A DNA stretch of 64,000 nt from Proteiniclasticum sp043951855. GTDB taxonomy: Bacteria > Bacillota > Clostridia > Clostridiales > Clostridiaceae. The position numbers were made by a program, and so were the translations under genes. The DNA lies in the NCBI RefSeq assembly GCF_043951855.1, contig NZ_JBINJW010000013.1:6461-70460 (forward strand). The letters run 5' to 3'. Shown here one piece after another: positions 16,622-25,498 of the stretch (within the stretch, counting starts at the first letter, position 1; each line of letters starts with the position of its first letter). The notes beneath the pieces were generated by a model. The model saw nothing but the letters and a program-made list of their open reading frames with translations. It had not been told where the DNA came from and searched no databases.

Positions 16622-17818
16622 TCAGCTGCCTGTATTCTTCTTCGATTGTCTGGAAATATTCAAAAGTATGCCAACAGCTGCCAGATTAACCACCAGCGAG
16701 GTACCTCCTGCACTGATGAAAGGCAGAGTGACTCCAGTAACCGGAAAAGCTCCGATGACCACTGCGATGTTGATCAGGGACTGAAGTGCGAATATGGCAG
16801 TGATTCCTATGGCCAGAAGCTTGCCGAAATTATCTTCTGCAGTCAGAGCGATTCTTATTCCCCTGAAAATCAGAATCATGATCATGGCAATAAGAAACAG
16901 TCCCCCAATAAGCCCCAGTTCCTCGACGACTACCGCAAATATAAAGTCATTCTGTGCTTCAGGGAGCCAGAAGGCTTTCAGCCTTGACATGCCGATGCCA
17001 CGCCCGAAAATCCCGCCACTCGTAAGTGCATATAAGGACTGAACAAGCTGATGTCCATCCCCCTGCGCGTCTATGAAGGGATCACCGAAGTTCAGGAATC
17101 TTCTCATACGATAAGGTTCCTTGATCATGGCTACCACCAGCATGGATACACCCACTCCGATGTAAGTGAAAATCTGAATATATGGTACACCAGATAGAAA
17201 TATCATGATGAGCGAAGTCATCATGAGGATTGCTCCTATGGATAAATTACTCTGCAGAACAATGATGATTCCAGCAAATAGTCCAGCCATGAGAAATACT
17301 TTTCTCGATGATTTCCAGGATTTTCCCTTGTTGATTTCCACTCGTTTCAGAACGTTGGCTGCATAGAGCACCATGGCGAATTTCGCAAGTTCTGAAGGCT
17401 GCAGTGAAAGTGGTCCCATTCTGATCCACCTGCTCGCCCCTTTCGTCGGGTCAAAGAGTATGACCGCAACATTCAGGATCAGCACAACGAAAACGATGAG
17501 TTTTGTAAACTGCATTGTATAACGGTGGTAGTTGAAATTGCTGATGATGAAAATCATGATGAACATGCCGCCTAGTGCAAACACGCCCTGTCTGATCACA
17601 TCTTTGTATGACGCAAACCCTTTCGCCACATTTTCGTAACTGGATGCACTGAACACCATGAGCAGTCCGAAAAACACAAGAGCAATGGTGACTGCAAGAA
17701 GAGGGAAGTCCACTTCTTTATACTTCACTTTATATCTGCTGCGTTTCCTGGGCTTCCTGTTTATCTTGCTCCTGGAAGGCAAGCCATCCGTTCTTATCTT
17801 CTGTTGTGCTGTATTCAT
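16622..17818 (-). CDS. ftsW: FtsW/SpoVE-type peptidoglycan glycosyltransferase
   Basis: 398 residues from the ATG at 17818, which follows CAGGAGGTAGTC; a GTG six codons earlier would place the SD inside the gene. About ten membrane helices. SEDS motifs are LSLQPSELAKFAMVLYAANV and GRGIGMSRLKAFWLPEAQND, then FPVTGVTLPFISAGGTS. It polymerises lipid II with the neighbouring class B PBP. Whether it serves division (FtsW) or sporulation (SpoVE) is not decidable from sequence. Confidence 0.92.
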   Translation of the reverse strand: MNTAQQKIRTDGLPSRSKINRKPRKRSRYKVKYKEVDFPLLAVTIALVFFGLLMVFSASSYENVAKGFASYKDVIRQGVFALGGMFIMIFIISNFNYHRYTMQFTKLIVFVVLILNVAVILFDPTKGASRWIRMGPLSLQPSELAKFAMVLYAANVLKRVEINKGKSWKSSRKVFLMAGLFAGIIIVLQSNLSIGAILMMTSLIMIFLSGVPYIQIFTYIGVGVSMLVVAMIKEPYRMRRFLNFGDPFIDAQGDGHQLVQSLYALTSGGIFGRGIGMSRLKAFWLPEAQNDFIFAVVVEELGLIGGLFLIAMIMILIFRGIRIALTAEDNFGKLLAIGITAIFALQSLINIAVVIGAFPVTGVTLPFISAGGTSLVVNLAAVGILLNISRQSKKNTGS

Positions 17819-17849
17819 GACTACCTCCTGAACCACAAAGCGCTCTGAT

Positions 17850-18797
17850 CTACATCAGTAAATACGTACCTAATACCATGATCAAAGTCACCAGTGAAAA
17901 CACACGAACTATTTTTGTTTCTTTCCATCCTAAGGCTTCAAAATGATGATGAATGGGAGCCATCTTGAATACTCTTTTCCCGGTTTTCTTGAAATATCCT
18001 ACCTGTATGATTACCGATAAGGTTTCTATCACATAAACAATCCCTACAAGAATCAGAAGCAGCTCCGTTCTTGTCAGAAGACTCAGTATGCCTACCGCTC
18101 CTCCTAAAGCCAGGGAACCAGTGTCTCCCATGAACACCCTGGCAGGAAACCTGTTGAAATACAGAAAACCGATCAGTGAACCGATCAGTGTCAATGAAAA
18201 GAACAGTACCTGAGTGTTCTCCGATGCCAGGGAAACCAGCACGAAAAACAGCAGTACAACGATGGTTACACTGGATGATAATCCGTCAATTCCGTCGGTG
18301 AGATTCACTGCATTGGTTACCGCAGCAAAAAAGATCACCACAAAAGGGATATAAAGAATCCCCAGACTGATTTCTCTGCTTAGGAAGGGAATCATTATGC
18401 TATTGTAATCAAATCCGAAGTACAGCACACTTCCAGCAAGCAGTCCGAAAATCAGCAGGTAAAGCATCTTGTGCTTTGCACTCAGTCCATCTGAAGATTT
18501 CTTCTTCACCTTGAGATAATCATCCAGAAATCCTATGAGTCCGAAGCTTAAGGTGACGAAAATCATAAACAGGACTTTTGTACTGAATCCTGAGAGAATG
18601 GTGCCCATTACTGTGAGGACACTCAGAAAAATAAATCCGCCCATACTGGGTATACCCTGTTTTGCCAGATGTGACTCCGGTCCATCCAGTCGTACATTCT
18701 GTCCGAACTTGAAGCTTCTCAGCTTGCCGATGATATAGGGTCCTATGATGAGTGCGGCAGCAATGCTTGAAACCATAGAAATAACCGCTAATTCCAT
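17850..18797 (-). CDS. mraY: Phospho-MurNAc-pentapeptide transferase
   Basis: 315 residues with about ten membrane helices. The Mg/catalytic motifs GFLDDYLKVKKK, NAVNLTDGIDGL and the MAPIHHHFEALGW loop are intact. It transfers phospho-MurNAc-pentapeptide to undecaprenyl phosphate, making lipid I. Its ATG overlaps the murF stop. The expected next gene, murD, is missing before ftsW. Confidence 0.97.
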   Translation of the reverse strand: MELAVISMVSSIAAALIIGPYIIGKLRSFKFGQNVRLDGPESHLAKQGIPSMGGFIFLSVLTVMGTILSGFSTKVLFMIFVTLSFGLIGFLDDYLKVKKKSSDGLSAKHKMLYLLIFGLLAGSVLYFGFDYNSIMIPFLSREISLGILYIPFVVIFFAAVTNAVNLTDGIDGLSSSVTIVVLLFFVLVSLASENTQVLFFSLTLIGSLIGFLYFNRFPARVFMGDTGSLALGGAVGILSLLTRTELLLILVGIVYVIETLSVIIQVGYFKKTGKRVFKMAPIHHHFEALGWKETKIVRVFSLVTLIMVLGTYLLM

Positions 18798-20143
18798 TAT
18801 CTTTTCCCTCCGAACTCTTCAAGTACTGGAATGAATCTTTCAAAATACATCCCTCTGGAAGCCTTGATGAGTACAATGTCATCCAGTTTCAGATGCTGAT
18901 GCATGTGATTCTCCGCCTCTTCGAAGGTTCTGAATCCGACCGCACCTTCACCATAGACTGCACTCATCTCTTCCATATACTCTCCTACTGCAATAAACTG
19001 ATCGATTTCCTTGTTTCTCGCATAATACGCCACTGATTCATGCGCAGCAAGGGCTTCCTCTCCAAGTTCCTTCATTGTTCCAATGACGGCAACTTTTCTT
19101 CCTTTGAAGTTGGACAGATAGTCAATGGCGGCTTTGGTGGAATCAGGATTCGCATTATAGCAGTCATTTATGATGGTGAGGTGATCCAGATGAATCACAT
19201 CCATACGCATAGAACTCTTCAGAATATGCACATGAGATAGTTCTTCCTCTTTTATCCCTAGCTCTCTTGCGACAATATAACATAAAATTCCATTTTGAAC
19301 ATTATGCTTTCCTGGTATGTCCAGACGGATGATGTCTTTACTTTTATTTACAGAAAACTCAACATAATCTTCAGCGATATTGATGTTTCGTGCAATATAA
19401 TCTCCTCTGTTCAGGCCTCCGTACAAAACCCTGTAAGGCTTGTTTTCCACGGTTCTCAGATACTCATCATCCCCGTTCAGCACAAGCAGTGAGTCACTGC
19501 CGAAGAAATCCGTTATTTCCATTTTCGCTTTCAGAATGTTTTCCTGTGAGCCTAGATATTCTATATGCGATAAGCCTATGTTCGTTATGACTGCAATGTC
19601 CGGTTGTGCCACCCTAGCCAGATTATGAATTTCAAGCGGCGCACTCATCCCCATTTCGAGTATGGCATAGTCATAGCTGTCATCCAGGGAAAAAATCATC
19701 AGTGGCAGACCCAGTTCATTATTGTAGTTACCTGAAGTCTTGAACACTTTGTATTTTTCTGAAAGCATTCCATGAAGAATGTCTTTTGTGGAGGTCTTTC
19801 CGGTAGAACCGGTGATGCCGATGATCTTAAGATCCAGCATTTTTCTGTAATAATAAGCAAGGTCAAGAATAGCCCGATAAGTGCTGCTTACCTTAAGGAC
19901 GGCCTTCCCTTCAGGAACTTCAGTGATTTCCACATCTTCAACAACTGCTACATTGGCTCCATTTCTGAATGCATCCAGATAATGTTCATTACCGTTGAAG
20001 TGTTCGCCTTTGATACCGATGAACAGTGATTCTTCAGTGACAGTTCTGGAGTCGATAAACACAGCATCAAAGCCTGCTTCAGCACTTCCATATAAGGTTG
20101 CGTCTAAATGTTCCGCGATCTCTTTAACAAGTATAGTTTTCAT
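18797..20143 (-). CDS. murF: UDP-MurNAc-tripeptide-D-Ala-D-Ala ligase
   Basis: 448 residues. The N-terminal substrate domain is followed by the ATP-binding GITGSTGKTSTKDILH, the central GMSAPLEIHNLA and NIGLSHIEYLGS, and the C-terminal NPDSTKAAID. It adds D-Ala-D-Ala to the UDP-MurNAc-tripeptide. There is a terminator just upstream, after the PBP gene, so murF probably has its own promoter in 20144-20239; murE is absent between the PBP and murF. Confidence 0.95.
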   Translation of the reverse strand: MKTILVKEIAEHLDATLYGSAEAGFDAVFIDSRTVTEESLFIGIKGEHFNGNEHYLDAFRNGANVAVVEDVEITEVPEGKAVLKVSSTYRAILDLAYYYRKMLDLKIIGITGSTGKTSTKDILHGMLSEKYKVFKTSGNYNNELGLPLMIFSLDDSYDYAILEMGMSAPLEIHNLARVAQPDIAVITNIGLSHIEYLGSQENILKAKMEITDFFGSDSLLVLNGDDEYLRTVENKPYRVLYGGLNRGDYIARNINIAEDYVEFSVNKSKDIIRLDIPGKHNVQNGILCYIVARELGIKEEELSHVHILKSSMRMDVIHLDHLTIINDCYNANPDSTKAAIDYLSNFKGRKVAVIGTMKELGEEALAAHESVAYYARNKEIDQFIAVGEYMEEMSAVYGEGAVGFRTFEEAENHMHQHLKLDDIVLIKASRGMYFERFIPVLEEFGGKR

Positions 20144-20239
20144 AATTTCCTCATCTCTTCATACAATTCCAGTTTCAGAATCAGCATTAAATTCCTTATC
20201 AAATATATCATAATCTCACAGTTTTTGCTGAGGTTATAC

Positions 20240-20268
20240 GAAAATAGCATGTGATTTCACATGCTACT
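20240..20268 (-). terminator. Terminator between the FtsI-type PBP and murF
   Basis: Minus-strand hairpin GTAGCATGTGA / TCACATGCTAT with a short loop and TTTT tail, directly after the PBP stop. It splits the wall cluster into an mraZ-to-PBP unit and a murF-to-divIVA unit. Confidence 0.75.
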
Positions 20269-20273
20269 TCTGA

Positions 20274-22010
20274 TCAGTTTAAGGACAGATATTTCTCCAC
20301 TTCCAGGAAGATCTCCTTAGCCCATGGAGCCGCAACCGTGTTGCCGTAAATAGCATCTTTAGGATTATTGACGATAACAAGAACTGTAATCTGCGGATCT
20401 GTATAGGGTGCTCCACCGATAAATGAAGAAATAAACTCATCATCGGAATATCCCTGTTTTCCATTCTCATCTGTAATGATCTTCTGTGCTGTGCCTGTTT
20501 TGCCGAACACAGGAATATCTTCCATGTATGCAGCACTCCGATCATTCTCTCCTACCACACCGTATAGCAGCTTCAGCATTCTATCCGCTGTATCCCTGCC
20601 TATGACTTCATGCTCCTGTGCTGTATCAAGAGCTCGCACCGTCAGATTGCCGTTGACATCTTCCAGTACAGCCTTCTCTGCCAGATGAAGCGGTTTCATG
20701 ACACCACCGTTGGAAATGGTGTTGATGGCATTCATCATCTGAACCGGACTTGCCGTCTGAGCCTGTCCGATGGATGATGTGGCAAGGTCGATGGGTTTCA
20801 TGTTCTCCTCTTCAAATACGATACCCGTTGTTTCACCGGGCAAATCAATACCTGTTTTCTGCCCGAAAAGATACGCGTCCACATATTCACTGAATTTTTC
20901 TTCTCCAAGCCTCTGGGCAATGAGAATGGTGCCTACGTTGCAGGAGTTTCGAAGAACATCCTGCAGGGACTGGTCTCCGTGTCCGGATCGATTGACGCAA
21001 TTCACTCTGACGCCGTTGACCATGATGTATCCCGGACAGTTGAAATGATCGTGCTCATCTACAAGGCCCTCTTCCATTGCAGCAGATACCGTAACAATCT
21101 TGAATGTGGATCCCGGTTCATAGGAATCATTTACCGCAAAATTTCTGGTCACTGCATCAAACTCTTCCTGTGTACGATCCTCTCTCGGATTGTTGGGATC
21201 GAAATCCGGCAGATTAACCATACCAAGGACACCACCACTTTTAGGATCCGATACAATCATAGTGATGCTGTCAGCTTCATGTTTCTCCATAGCTTCTTCA
21301 GCCAGATTTTCAATGAAGTATTGGATTTTCTCATCAATCGTGAGTGTTATGTCGCTTCCATCAATTGCAGGAGTCTGAACGACTTCCGAATAGGGAAGTT
21401 CTCTGTTCTGTTTGTCGACCTCTGCAATTTTGATTCCACTTACGCCACGAAGTGTTTCATCATACCAGTACTCCAGACCCATGACACCTGTACCATCAAT
21501 ATTCACCGAACCCAGCACATGAGACAGATAGCTGCTGTTCGGATAATATCTGATATTATCATATCCGATCAGAAGAAAACTGATTCCTTCTTCCTTGATG
21601 TATGCTCTCAGCCTGTCGATGACATCTTTTTCGATTTTTCTCTTGATGATGATTCCTCTATGATCTGAAGTCAGCTTTTCCAGCATGACCTCGGTTTCTT
21701 CCCCCAGAATCTGGGCCAATGGTGCAGCGTAGCTTTCTGGAGTTTTCCCTTTTGATGCAAGGAGCCTTCTGAACGTATCCAGATCTGCATCCACTCTATA
21801 CGCTTCAGTGGTTGATGCTAAAAGAGAGCCATTTCTATCCAAAATGTCTCCTCTTTTTGCAGGAATTATTATTTCTCTTACAATCTGACTCTGTGCTTTG
21901 GTGAAAATTTCATCTTTGGCTATGACTGTCACATAAAACAGTCTCGCACCCAGCCCTAAAAACAAAACCAGCGTAAGCACTGTAACGCCTATGTATCTTT
22001 TGTTATTCAT
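20274..22010 (-). CDS. Class B penicillin-binding protein (FtsI/PBP2B/SpoVD type)
   Basis: 578 residues. One N-terminal membrane helix (about 7-27), PBP dimerisation domain from IIIPAKRGDILDRNG, then the transpeptidase with SxxK (GSTFK, about 308), SxN (RNSCN) and KTG (FGKTGTAQ). No PASTA domains, unlike SpoVD and PBP2B of Bacillus. It cross-links septal peptidoglycan with FtsW. Its SD is AGAGGTGG. It follows the ftsL-like gene by 20 bases. Confidence 0.93.
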   Translation of the reverse strand: MNNKRYIGVTVLTLVLFLGLGARLFYVTVIAKDEIFTKAQSQIVREIIIPAKRGDILDRNGSLLASTTEAYRVDADLDTFRRLLASKGKTPESYAAPLAQILGEETEVMLEKLTSDHRGIIIKRKIEKDVIDRLRAYIKEEGISFLLIGYDNIRYYPNSSYLSHVLGSVNIDGTGVMGLEYWYDETLRGVSGIKIAEVDKQNRELPYSEVVQTPAIDGSDITLTIDEKIQYFIENLAEEAMEKHEADSITMIVSDPKSGGVLGMVNLPDFDPNNPREDRTQEEFDAVTRNFAVNDSYEPGSTFKIVTVSAAMEEGLVDEHDHFNCPGYIMVNGVRVNCVNRSGHGDQSLQDVLRNSCNVGTILIAQRLGEEKFSEYVDAYLFGQKTGIDLPGETTGIVFEEENMKPIDLATSSIGQAQTASPVQMMNAINTISNGGVMKPLHLAEKAVLEDVNGNLTVRALDTAQEHEVIGRDTADRMLKLLYGVVGENDRSAAYMEDIPVFGKTGTAQKIITDENGKQGYSDDEFISSFIGGAPYTDPQITVLVIVNNPKDAIYGNTVAAPWAKEIFLEVEKYLSLN

Positions 22011-22030
22011 ATCCCACCTCTATGACCCGA

Positions 22031-22540
22031 TTAGTTGAATATATTCAAGTTCAGCATAGAGAATATTTTATCTGTAAACTTGGGCTGTTTCACCACGGGT
22101 TCATCTTCAATAAAATTATTCTTTGACAAATCAGCTGTTATTGCACTTTCCTGACCAACTGCTACAAGTTCCAGTTCAATGGACTTTTCCGCAATCTCAC
22201 CAATGGAAGAAGCTTTGATTATTTCTGCCTGCAGTGCTTCATTATTTTTCATGGTCATACGTGTTTCATTCTGCAGCTGAACATATTCATTCTGCATGTT
22301 ATAGATCATTCCGCTTCTGAATATCGTAACAAATAGTCCTGTTGCCATAAAAAATATGGTGAGTACTGCACTCATTCTCATCTTATTGTTTCTGGCAGCA
22401 TTTTTCTTCGCAAATTCCTGTCTCGACTTTTCCAGTCTTCTCTTCTCTTCTTCCTGAGCTCTTCTCTTCTCTCTTGTAATCTCAGGATTAGGAACAGCAT
22501 TCATGTACTGAACTCTGTTGGGTAGTGCCATCATCATCAC
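22031..22540 (-). CDS. FtsL-like division protein
   Basis: 169 residues, starting with four consecutive ATG codons. A basic, charged N-terminal region (EKRRAQEEEKRRLEKSRQEF) precedes one membrane helix (about 58-77) and a heptad-repeat extracellular segment (about 80-120). Topology and the position between rsmH and the class B PBP are those of FtsL, which tethers FtsQ and the septal PBP; the primary sequence of FtsL is poorly conserved, so context carries most of the weight. Extended N- and C-termini make it longer than usual (about 120). Confidence 0.8.
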   Translation of the reverse strand: MMMMALPNRVQYMNAVPNPEITREKRRAQEEEKRRLEKSRQEFAKKNAARNNKMRMSAVLTIFFMATGLFVTIFRSGMIYNMQNEYVQLQNETRMTMKNNEALQAEIIKASSIGEIAEKSIELELVAVGQESAITADLSKNNFIEDEPVVKQPKFTDKIFSMLNLNIFN

Positions 22541-22562
22541 ACCTTTCTATATATCCCGTAAC

Positions 22563-23489
22563 CTATATTTTCTCTAAAACTCTGAGTTTTGCGCTTCTTG
22601 ACCTGGGATTCTCTTCTATCTCTTCGTCTCCAGGTAAAATCGGTTTTTTGGTAAGAATCTTTACCGTCGCTGTCTTCCCACAGATACATGGCATACTAGT
22701 AGGACATGTACACGGGAACATCAGCTCTTTATATGTGTTTTTAACGATTCGGTCTTCCAGCGAATGGAAGGTGATTATCGCCAGTCTTCCCTCAGGCTTT
22801 AATCCGTCCACTGCATCCAGAATGGTATCTCTTATGATTGTCAGTTCCCTGTTCACTTCAATTCTTATGGCCTGGAACGTTCTCTTTGCAGGATGAGGTC
22901 CTTCTCTTCTTGCTTTTGCAGGAATTGCCGCTTTAATGATCTCCACAAGTTCATGTGTTGTAGCGATGGGTTTTTCTCCCCTTGCTTTTACTATGAATCC
23001 TGCAATTCTCTTGGCAAATTTCTCTTCTCCATAATCCCGGATTACGCGAGCGATATCTGCTTCTTCGTATCCGTTGACTACATCGTATGCTGATAGAACA
23101 TCTTCCCTGTTCATTCGCATATCCAGTGGAGCATCTTTCATGTAAGAGAATCCTCTTTCCCCTTCATCCAGTTGATAGGATGAAACACCCAGATCCATCA
23201 GAATCCCATCCACCTCTTGGGGTGCATGCTCTTTAAGGATCTTCCTGATATTTTCAAAATTCGAATGTACCAGAACCACGTTTTCATACTCTTTCAGTAT
23301 TTCTCTGGCATTGTTAAGAGCATCTGTATCCTGATCGATTCCTATGAGCTTCCCACCTCTTAGTTTTTTCAGGATTTCTTTTGTATGCCCTGCACCACCT
23401 AAGGTGCAATCCACATAAATACCATTTTCCTTTATATTCAACGCCTCTATACATTCATCCAATAGAACAGACACATGTTTAAATTCCAT
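22563..23489 (-). CDS. rsmH: 16S rRNA (cytosine1402-N4)-methyltransferase
   Basis: 308 residues. Motifs: HVSVLLDECIEAL, DCTLGGAGHTKEIL (SAM binding), LMDLGVSSYQLDEGERGFSYM, RTFQAIRIEVN and ITFHSLEDRIVK. The C-terminal CPTSMPCICGK stretch is normal for the family. It methylates C1402 of 16S rRNA in the P-site. Nine bases after mraZ. Confidence 0.97.
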   Translation of the reverse strand: MEFKHVSVLLDECIEALNIKENGIYVDCTLGGAGHTKEILKKLRGGKLIGIDQDTDALNNAREILKEYENVVLVHSNFENIRKILKEHAPQEVDGILMDLGVSSYQLDEGERGFSYMKDAPLDMRMNREDVLSAYDVVNGYEEADIARVIRDYGEEKFAKRIAGFIVKARGEKPIATTHELVEIIKAAIPAKARREGPHPAKRTFQAIRIEVNRELTIIRDTILDAVDGLKPEGRLAIITFHSLEDRIVKNTYKELMFPCTCPTSMPCICGKTATVKILTKKPILPGDEEIEENPRSRSAKLRVLEKI

Positions 23490-23497
23490 ATTCTCAC

Positions 23498-23926
23498 CTA
23501 TATTCCCAGTTCATTCATTTTCTCAGCTATTGCATCCATATCCATTTCACTCTCGTTATACGCTTCCCACTTTTCTTTAGACCATACTTCCACACGATCC
23601 ATCATACCAACGCTAACAACTTCGCCTTCAATACCTGCATAGCTTAAAAGAGATTGTGGTATAAGCACTCTTCCCATCTTGTCCGGTTCCATCTCATTGG
23701 CTCCGGAGAAAAAGAATCGAACGAAGGATCTGACATTCTTGTCAGTCAGCGGCAAAGACTTCAGCTTCTGTTCAAAAATCTGCCATTCGTTTTTGGGATA
23801 GATGTATAAACATGAATCAAGACCTTTGGTCATGATGAATGTCTCTCCCAATCCATCTCTGAGCTTAGATGGAATAATTATTCTGTTTTTCTTGTCCATT
23901 CCGTGACTAAACTCACCAATCAGCAT
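23498..23926 (-). CDS. mraZ: Transcriptional regulator MraZ
   Basis: 142 residues, two AbrB-like repeats: MLIGEFSHGMDKKNRIIIPSK and FFSGANEMEPDKMGRVLIPQ. It binds tandem GTGG-type repeats in its own promoter and adjusts expression of the division cluster; three such boxes lie directly upstream here (23931-23961). First gene of the cluster. Confidence 0.97.
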   Translation of the reverse strand: MLIGEFSHGMDKKNRIIIPSKLRDGLGETFIMTKGLDSCLYIYPKNEWQIFEQKLKSLPLTDKNVRSFVRFFFSGANEMEPDKMGRVLIPQSLLSYAGIEGEVVSVGMMDRVEVWSKEKWEAYNESEMDMDAIAEKMNELGI

Positions 23927-23930
23927 CTTT

Positions 23931-23961
23931 TCTCACCACTTTTCACCACTTTTTACCACTT
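23931..23961 (-). promoter_or_regulatory. Three tandem MraZ boxes overlapping the mraZ ribosome-binding site
   Basis: Three 10-base direct repeats AAGTGGTAAA, AAGTGGTGAA, AAGTGGTGAG read on the minus strand, the last ending 4 bases before the mraZ ATG. They fit the published MraZ operator of GTGG cores spaced about one helical turn. The last copy also serves as the SD. Confidence 0.85.
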
Positions 23962-23969
23962 ATATGTTT

Positions 23970-23998
23970 ATTTTACACAAAAAAGAATAACCCTTCAA
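23970..23998 (-). promoter_or_regulatory. Predicted mraZ promoter with -35 inside a terminator stem
   Basis: Minus strand TTGAAG (23993-23998), a 17-base spacer, TAAAAT (23970-23975). The -35 lies within the 3' arm of the upstream terminator. The predicted start of transcription falls close to the first MraZ box. Confidence 0.55.
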
Positions 23999-24014
23999 TA
24001 GCTTGAAGGGTTAT
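23975..24014 (-). terminator. Terminator upstream of mraZ
   Basis: Minus-strand hairpin ATAACCCTTCAA / TTGAAGGGTTAT with a 4-base loop followed by TCTTTTTT. It stops transcripts from the M16 peptidase operon, whose last stop codon is 210 bases away. Confidence 0.85.
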
Positions 24015-24017
24015 AAT

Positions 24018-24223
24018 CGAAATATATTTAAAATTCACAGAATATCTATAATTATATTTGCCTTGATTTTCAGCGTTTTTCGCCATTGTCAGAAAATACT
24101 GTCATGATTTGTAAACGAATTCAATCTGTATGTTCTTGACAGGAATATTTCTTTCGATTCAATTATTGATTTGATGCTCAACCACTTTGATAAATATGCA
24201 ATTATCAGTATAGAACATGCGTT
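24018..24223. other. AT-rich gap without a recognised gene
   Basis: 206 bases between the M16 peptidase stop and the terminator. I see no ORF of note, tRNA or clear regulatory motif. It would be the 3' untranslated tail of the peptidase mRNA if that terminator is used. Confidence 0.5.
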
Positions 24224-25498
24224 TTATCTGATGATCACCTTAGTACTGTTCTCAGCATGAAATACTTCCAGAAATTTAGCCCTGACATCTTCAATGGTAA
24301 TATTCTTGAGTTTCTCCACATAAGTGAAAATATCCTCTTTATGCAGAAGCATTCCTGTAGTTGTAACACCGATCCGGTCCACAGAGTTGAAGATATTGAC
24401 AAAATTACCAGTCATCCCTTTCTTGATTCGTTCCATATCGTTTTCCAGATCATCAAAGAAAGTCTTATCAGTTTTTATGGACTCGATATAATCTTCAATC
24501 AGCGTGAATACCTTCTCCGGTTCCCTTGATTCTCCACCGATGAAGATTTCGCCATGATCTTCATCCAGACTTATTTCACTGGAAAAGCTGTCGTTGATCT
24601 TTCCGTTCTTTATGTTCTCTTCGTAAAAGTATGAAGTTGAACCGAAAATCAGTTTCATGAGTAAAGATCCGGTCAATGTTTCCATCAAGAGATCTTTCTT
24701 CCTGTTGATCACTTTCAGTCCGTAAATATAGTTGGGCACCTGCAGATCCATATGCAGGGTGCTCGCTTTCTTCAAAGATTCCTTTGGTTCATTGTATATC
24801 TTTTTGACAAGGTCCAGTGGTTTTCCCGGCTTCACATTTTCCGAAATCAGCTGCTCCACTTCATTGATTTCCAAATCACCGACCAGAACAAGTATCATGT
24901 TTCTCGGATTATAGAAAGCATCGTAACATTCAATGAGGTCTTTCGGTGTAAGACTGTATATGGAATCCACACTGCCTGCTATATCTTCACGAACAGGGTG
25001 TTCATGATAGAGTGCTTTCATTGCTTCAATGTATCCTCTGAAACCAGGATGGTCATCATACATCTTGATTTCTTCCGCGATGATTCCCTTTTCCTTTTCC
25101 ACGTTTTCTTTCGTCAGGTGAGGTGTGAATACCATCTCAAGGAGAAGTTTCAGGTTCTTCATGAAATGAGAGGTGGTACTGAAATAGTATGAAGTCTGAT
25201 GATTATTTGTAAATGCATTGACTGATGCGCCAAGTTCTGTGAACTTGTTGAACACATTTCCCCCTTCCGGCATTTCAAACACTTTATGTTCCAGAAAATG
25301 TGCAATGCCTTCGGGATATCGCTTGTAACTTTTTCCGCCATCTATGGAAAACTCCACATCTTTACTACCATAATCTGATGTGAGGATCGCATATGATTTT
25401 GCAAATCCTTTCTTTGGTATATAATACACTTTTAAGGTGTTGATTTCCGTTTCATAGATTTTCTCATCTATGAATCTAAGCTCTTTCATGTTCCCCAT
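24224..25498 (-). CDS. M16 metallopeptidase, catalytic partner (YmfH-like)
   Basis: 424 residues from the ATG at 25498 (SD GGGAGGAC, 4 bases away); two other in-frame ATGs are close. The zinc motif HxxEH is AHFLEHKVFE (about 71-75 from this start), with a downstream Glu in EKGIIAEEIKMYDDHPG. Pitrilysin/insulinase fold with a C-terminal inactive M16 domain. It overlaps the upstream inactive partner by 23 bases. In Bacillus the YmfF-YmfH pair processes the signal peptide EpeX region or other peptides; the substrate here is unknown. Confidence 0.9.
   Translation of the reverse strand: MGNMKELRFIDEKIYETEINTLKVYYIPKKGFAKSYAILTSDYGSKDVEFSIDGGKSYKRYPEGIAHFLEHKVFEMPEGGNVFNKFTELGASVNAFTNNHQTSYYFSTTSHFMKNLKLLLEMVFTPHLTKENVEKEKGIIAEEIKMYDDHPGFRGYIEAMKALYHEHPVREDIAGSVDSIYSLTPKDLIECYDAFYNPRNMILVLVGDLEINEVEQLISENVKPGKPLDLVKKIYNEPKESLKKASTLHMDLQVPNYIYGLKVINRKKDLLMETLTGSLLMKLIFGSTSYFYEENIKNGKINDSFSSEISLDEDHGEIFIGGESREPEKVFTLIEDYIESIKTDKTFFDDLENDMERIKKGMTGNFVNIFNSVDRIGVTTTGMLLHKEDIFTYVEKLKNITIEDVRAKFLEVFHAENSTKVIIR

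Noticed and set aside
20979..21668. 229-residue plus-strand open frame opposite the class B PBP
   Set aside because: Antisense shadow of a conserved gene; no SD or family motif.
23931..23961. Short tandem repeats as a CRISPR or microsatellite
   Set aside because: The 10-base period, GTGG core and position before mraZ fit MraZ operators; there are no spacers.
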